Positions 60,466-64,000 of a stretch of DNA of 64,000 bases are shown in pieces; the stretch's first letter is position 1; every line of letters starts with the position of its first letter. The stretch comes from Nakamurella alba (GTDB lineage Bacteria; Actinomycetota; Actinomycetes; Mycobacteriales; Nakamurellaceae). The stretch spans positions 1 to 64,000 of the forward strand of contig NZ_WLYK01000012.1 in assembly GCF_009707545.1 (NCBI RefSeq). Reading direction: 5' to 3'. The notes beneath the pieces were generated by a model. The model was not told the DNA's origin. It searched no databases and was given only the letters and a program-made list of their open reading frames with translations. Both the position numbers and the translations under genes were made by a program.

Positions 60466-61446
60466 ATGGCAACGGAGCCGAAGGTCATCATCGCGGGGGA
60501 ATCCCACGAGGTGGCGCTGGTCCACGAGGTACTCACGGCCGCAGGCCTGACGGTCGCGGGCCATACGGATGAAGAGTCGGGCGTCGACCCTCTCGGCCCG
60601 TCGGTGCCGGGCGCTGCCATCGGAGTCGTCGCCCAGACCGACGCCGCGCACATCCCCGGACGGATCATGACTCTCCGTGCCGACCCGCGGGTGTCCCGGA
60701 TCGTCGTGTTGTCCACCGATCACGACCCGGAGTCCCTGATCGCCGCGGTCGGCGCCGGAGCGGACGGGTGGATCCGGCCGGACATGCCAGCCGCATCGTT
60801 GCGCCGCGCCCTGCTCGCCATCCACGACGGTGAGAGCGGCTTCTCCCGCCGACACGTCGGCTTCCTGGTCGATGCGATCCGGCTGGCCGGAGTGATCCCG
60901 CCGCCGGATCCGACCGCGGATCTGACTCCCCGGGAGCGGCAGATCTACTCCGACCTCGAGGCCGGCCGTTCCACCAAGGAGATCGCCGCCCGACTCGAGG
61001 TCTCCGAGGCCACCGTGCGATGGCATTCGGCGCGGCTCCGGCGGAAGGTCGGCGTCGGCGCGAACCCGACGGCCGACATGGTCGGAACGGACACAGCGGA
61101 CGCTGCGGACAACGATGTCGCGATCGGGCGCCGACCACCGGTCCACGCCCGTGGACACGGGCTCCCGGAGCAGAAGCGGCACGAGGACCTGCCGTCCCGG
61201 CCGGGTCACAGCAGCACCCGCCGCGACTCGGCGAACCGGTGGGCGACCCTCGGGCGCGCGGAACTGCGGGTGGCGATGCTGGTCGCCGACGGCCTCACCA
61301 ACCAGGAGATCGCCGACCGCCTGTTCGTCTCGAAGCACACGGTGGACTCCCACCTCAAACACGCCTTCGCCAAGCTGCAGGTCCGGTCCCGGGTCGACCT
61401 CACCAGGTTGGTACTGGCCCTGGACGCGGCCGGCCCGCGGATCTGA
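60466..61446 (+). CDS. pseudo-receiver regulator with two LuxR-type HTH domains
   Basis: 326 residues from ATG 60466 (GAGGGG upstream). Residues 1-130 have the receiver fold outline (KVIIAGESHEVALVHEVLTA; RIVVLSTDHDPESLIAAVGA; GADGWIRPDMPAASLRRALL) but lack the acidic pair, the phosphoacceptor Asp and the conserved Lys. HTH 1 is at about 153-197 (LTPRERQIYSDLEAGRSTKE, IAARLEVSEATVRWHSARLR). A polar linker of about 60 residues leads to HTH 2 at about 262-317 (LGRAELRVAMLVADGLTNQE, IADRLFVSKHTVDSHLKHAF). Two GerE domains in one chain is unusual. No kinase gene is adjacent. Confidence 0.85.
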   Translation: MATEPKVIIAGESHEVALVHEVLTAAGLTVAGHTDEESGVDPLGPSVPGAAIGVVAQTDAAHIPGRIMTLRADPRVSRIVVLSTDHDPESLIAAVGAGADGWIRPDMPAASLRRALLAIHDGESGFSRRHVGFLVDAIRLAGVIPPPDPTADLTPRERQIYSDLEAGRSTKEIAARLEVSEATVRWHSARLRRKVGVGANPTADMVGTDTADAADNDVAIGRRPPVHARGHGLPEQKRHEDLPSRPGHSSTRRDSANRWATLGRAELRVAMLVADGLTNQEIADRLFVSKHTVDSHLKHAFAKLQVRSRVDLTRLVLALDAAGPRI

Positions 61447-61545
61447 GCTTCCGCTCCCCCTCGACCCACTCCTCCCCCGACCCACTTCCCCCCCGGCGCA
61501 CGTTCTGGCCGACCAACCCGCACCGGCGTCTCCGCCGCACACGGG

Positions 61546-61581
61546 AACGCCCGGTCGATCCTCTCGGATCGACCGGGCGTT
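61546..61581. terminator. bidirectional hairpin terminator
   Basis: A perfect 16-bp stem (61546-61561 with 61566-61581) with a TCTC loop lies between convergent genes ending at 61446 (+) and 61599 (-). Stem ends are AA/TT, so short U-tracts exist in both directions. Confidence 0.85.
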
Positions 61582-61598
61582 GTCGGTTCAGCCGCGGG

Positions 61599-64000
61599 TC
61601 AGTTGACCGGGATGATCTCGATCGCCGTCACCTTGGCGTTCTCGATCCGCCGGATGAAGTCGATGGTGACCTCTCCGTCGGCGACGGTCGTCTGGAACTC
61701 CCGGACGATCGCCTTGTTCGCACCCGCGGCCTGCGCCCAGATGTCGAAGTTGGTGAGCACCGTGGTGTTCTCCAGCCGGACGTCGAAGGTGCGCTGGTTG
61801 GCGCCCGTCTTGTTCAGCTCGGCGAAGTGCAGCCGCACCCGGTAGGCACCGTTCTCCACCGGGACGGAGAACCCGAAGGCCCGCGCCCCGACCGGGGTCC
61901 CGTAGGTCTGACCTCCGGTCCACTCCGACTGGAAGATGGCGTTGTTCATGCCGGCCGGGATGCCCGTGATGGTGTTGGCCTGTGAGTACGCCCCGCCACC
62001 CGACACCCAGCCCGAGCAGTTCGGGACCGAGGTGCAGCGGGTCCAGGTGACCCCCGAGACCGACTGCGCCCCACCACCGGCGTTGATCCGGATGGTCGGC
62101 CGGTTCGCCGCCGGCCGGGTGGCGTTGACCGTGGCCGACCGCACCGACTCGTTGCCGGTCTGGTCCACCGCGGTGACCTGGTAGTACGACGCCACACCGG
62201 TCGGAGCCGCCGCGTCGAGGTACGACGTGCCCGTCACCAGGGCGGTGTTCACCTTGGTGTAGGTGCCGGTCGCCGAGGTCGAGCGGTACACGTTGTACCC
62301 GGCCAGGTCCGAGGCGGTGTTCGTCGCCCAGTTGACCGTGACGCCGCCCGCGGCGCCGGTCGCCGCCACCCCGGTGACCGCACCCGGGGGTGTGGTGTCC
62401 GGTGTGGTGACCGGGAGGATCTCGATCGCCGAGATCTTGGCGTTCTCGATCCGCTTCATGAAGTCGATCGTCACCGCACCGTCGGTGATGGTGACCGGGA
62501 ACTCCCGGACGATCGCCTTGTCGATACCGCCGGCCTGCACCCAGATGTCGAAGTTGCTGAGGACGGTGGCGTTCTCGATCCGGACGTCGAAGGTCCGGGT
62601 GTTCGCCGCCGTCTTGTTCAGCTCCGCGAAGTGCAGACGCACCCGGTAGGAACCGTTGGTCACCGGCACCGAGAACCCGAAGGCCCGGGCACCGACGGTG
62701 ATTCCGCTACCGCCGGTCCACTCCGACTGGAAGATGGTGTTGTTCATCCCCGCCGGAATGCCGGTGATCGTGTCCTGCTCGGAGTAGGCGCTGCCGCCGG
62801 AGACCCGGTTCGAGCAGTTGCCGACCGAGGTGCAGACCGACCACACCGTGCCGTTCACGTTCTGCGTGCCACCACCGGCGTTGATCCGGACGGTGGTGCC
62901 ACCGCCGGGGGCCGCCGGCCGGGTGGCCTGGACGGTCGCCGACCGCGCCGACTCCTGGGCCGCCGTGTTGACCGCGGTGACCTGGTAGTACGACGTGCCG
63001 ACCGGGGCCCCGGTGTCCGAGAAGGACGTGCCGGTGATCAGCCCGGTGTTCACCAGGGTGAACGTGCCGGTCGCCGAGGCCGAGCGGTACACGTTGTACC
63101 CGGCCAGACCCGTTGCGGTGGAGGCGGTCCAGGTGACCGTGTTACCGGTCGCCGCACCGCTGGCCGCGACCCCGGTGACCACCGGCGGCGGGGTCGGCGC
63201 CGTGGTCCTGGTGCCGTTGACCGTGGCGGACCGCACCGACTCGTTGCCGGAGTTGTCCACCGCGGTGATCTGGTAGTACGACGTCCCCACCGGGGCCGAG
63301 GTGTCGGAGAACGAGGTCCCCGTCACCAGGGCGGTGTTCACCTTGGTGTAGGTGCCGGTGGCCGACGACGCCCGGTACACGTTGTAGCCCGCCAGGTCCG
63401 TGGCGGCCGAGGCACCCCAGGTGAGGGCGACGGCCGTCGTGGATCCGGTGGCCGCGACGCCGGTGACCACAGCCGGCGGGGTGGTGTCCGGCCGGGTCGC
63501 GGTCACCGTGGCCGAGCGGGCCGACTCGTTGGCCGAGGTGTCGACCGCGGTCACCTGGTAGTACGACGCGACACCCTGCGGCGCGGTGGTGTCCGAGAAG
63601 GACGTCCCCGTCACCAGTGCGGTGTTCAGCTTCGTGTAGGTGCCGGTGGCCGACGACGCCCGGTAGACGTTGTAGCCGGCCAGGTCCGTCGCCGGGTTCG
63701 CGGTCCAGCTGACCGTGATCCCGGTGGTCGACGCTGTCGCCGCCACCCCGGTGGTCACGCCCGGAGGCGTGGTGTCCGGCCGGGTCGCGTTCACCGTGGC
63801 CGAGCGGGCCGACTCGTTGGCCGAGGTGTCCACCGCGGTGACCTGGTAGTACGAGGCCACGCCGACCGGGGCCGACGTGTCCGAGAAGGACGTGCCGGTC
63901 AGCAGTGCCGTGTTGACCTTGGTGTAGGTCCCGGTCGCCGAGGAGGCCCGGTACACGTTGTAGCCGGCCAGATCCGTTGCGGCCGAGGCCGTCCAGGTCA
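61599..64000 (-). CDS. large FN3/malectin surface protein, C-terminal part (runs off right edge)
   Basis: About 800 codons open to the window edge, so the N-terminus and any signal are outside. From the edge inward: a partial FN3 domain, three full FN3 domains of about 95 residues (each with YNVYRASSATGTYTK-like and SYYQVTAVD strands), a malectin domain (TVRINAGGGTQNVNG to FMKRIENAKISAIEILP), another FN3, then a second malectin domain (PTIRINAGGGAQSVSG to FIRRIENAKVTAIEIIP). Malectin domains bind carbohydrates. This is probably the carbohydrate-binding stalk of a secreted enzyme or adhesin. No C-terminal membrane anchor or sortase signal is present. Confidence 0.88.
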   Translation of the reverse strand, partial: TWTASAATDLAGYNVYRASSATGTYTKVNTALLTGTSFSDTSAPVGVASYYQVTAVDTSANESARSATVNATRPDTTPPGVTTGVAATASTTGITVSWTANPATDLAGYNVYRASSATGTYTKLNTALVTGTSFSDTTAPQGVASYYQVTAVDTSANESARSATVTATRPDTTPPAVVTGVAATGSTTAVALTWGASAATDLAGYNVYRASSATGTYTKVNTALVTGTSFSDTSAPVGTSYYQITAVDNSGNESVRSATVNGTRTTAPTPPPVVTGVAASGAATGNTVTWTASTATGLAGYNVYRSASATGTFTLVNTGLITGTSFSDTGAPVGTSYYQVTAVNTAAQESARSATVQATRPAAPGGGTTVRINAGGGTQNVNGTVWSVCTSVGNCSNRVSGGSAYSEQDTITGIPAGMNNTIFQSEWTGGSGITVGARAFGFSVPVTNGSYRVRLHFAELNKTAANTRTFDVRIENATVLSNFDIWVQAGGIDKAIVREFPVTITDGAVTIDFMKRIENAKISAIEILPVTTPDTTPPGAVTGVAATGAAGGVTVNWATNTASDLAGYNVYRSTSATGTYTKVNTALVTGTSYLDAAAPTGVASYYQVTAVDQTGNESVRSATVNATRPAANRPTIRINAGGGAQSVSGVTWTRCTSVPNCSGWVSGGGAYSQANTITGIPAGMNNAIFQSEWTGGQTYGTPVGARAFGFSVPVENGAYRVRLHFAELNKTGANQRTFDVRLENTTVLTNFDIWAQAAGANKAIVREFQTTVADGEVTIDFIRRIENAKVTAIEIIPVN
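63202..64000 (-). repeat. near-identical FN3-coding tandem repeats
   Basis: The FN3 modules are repeated at the DNA level with periods of 279 and 288 bp (for example the GTGGTGTCCGGCCGGGTCGC block at 63481 and again at 63769). High identity between adjacent copies suggests recent duplication or ongoing homogenisation, and would allow copy-number change. Confidence 0.7.

Noticed and set aside
63202-64000. Possible CRISPR-like array because of regularly spaced identical blocks
   Set aside because: Period of about 280-290 bp with coding continuity; these are FN3 domains, not short repeats with unique spacers.
1-64000. tRNA, rRNA, CRISPR, prophage or known defence system
   Set aside because: No cloverleaf ends, rRNA cores, repeat-spacer arrays, phage structural genes or Cas/restriction/toxin motifs were recognised on either strand. 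The search was by eye, so a tRNA or small RNA could be missed.

Overview
The window is typical of a high-GC Gram-positive actinomycete. Evidence: strongly G/C-biased third positions, frequent GTG/TTG starts, SigB/F/G-type sigma factors, a near-canonical F420-dependent glucose-6-phosphate dehydrogenase plus a second F420-type luciferase-like protein, MmyB-like XRE regulators and LAL-type LuxR regulators. A soil actinobacterium of the Nakamurella/Frankiales kind would fit; that is inference, and no rRNA or tRNA gene is present to fix the taxonomy.

Layout. 1-0.77 kb: 5' part of an IS110-family transposase leaving the left edge, preceded by a strongly folded leader. 0.77-5.1 kb: an FMN-binding lipoprotein and three aldo/keto reductases with a divergent XRE regulator. 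5.2-11.7 kb: an inositol/sugar-type uptake and catabolic operon (IolE-like isomerase, binding protein, permease, ATPase, Gfo/Idh/MocA dehydrogenase), a LacI regulator and a stand-alone GntR-type DNA-binding domain, tied together by two identical palindromic operators set inside promoters. 11.8-22.5 kb: a sigma factor, then a minus-strand island in which four carboxylester-hydrolase-like genes interleave with two large LAL regulators. 22.7-31.1 kb: epoxide-hydrolase-like enzyme, Nei-type glycosylase, MarR/azoreductase pair with twin operators, CoA-transferase/crotonase pair, alcohol dehydrogenase/TetR pair, SDR. 31.2-36.8 kb: second MmyB-type regulator, SDR, MarR/MATE efflux operon, DinB and small proteins. 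36.8-42.9 kb: fgd-MaoC-CitE-zinc-finger operon, MFS exporter with divergent tandem Lrp regulator, second SigB/F-type sigma factor. 43-49.6 kb: DUF6176-like protein, a 101-bp inverted-repeat element, MscS channel, SGNH esterase, membrane protein, two-component system, lipoprotein. 50-54.5 kb: transaldolase-like gene and LacI divergent from polyol dehydrogenase and xylulokinase. 54.5-59.2 kb: AAA ATPase, TPR membrane protein, DUF5685 protein with a cysteine-rich tail and an F420-type LLM protein. 59.4-64 kb: TspO, a regulator with two LuxR HTH domains, and the C-terminal part of a large FN3/malectin surface protein leaving the right edge.

Regulatory logic is unusually legible. Several regulators sit divergently from the enzymes they probably control, with visible palindromes, and many of those regulator genes look leaderless (a TANNNT -10 box 6-7 nt before the start codon). 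The best candidates for something undescribed are the hydrolase/LAL island (including a hydrolase whose nucleophile serine is cysteine), the AAA/TPR/Cys-tail cluster, the two-headed LuxR regulator with a pseudo-receiver, and the 101-bp inverted-repeat element. No CRISPR array, prophage, tRNA or rRNA was seen.
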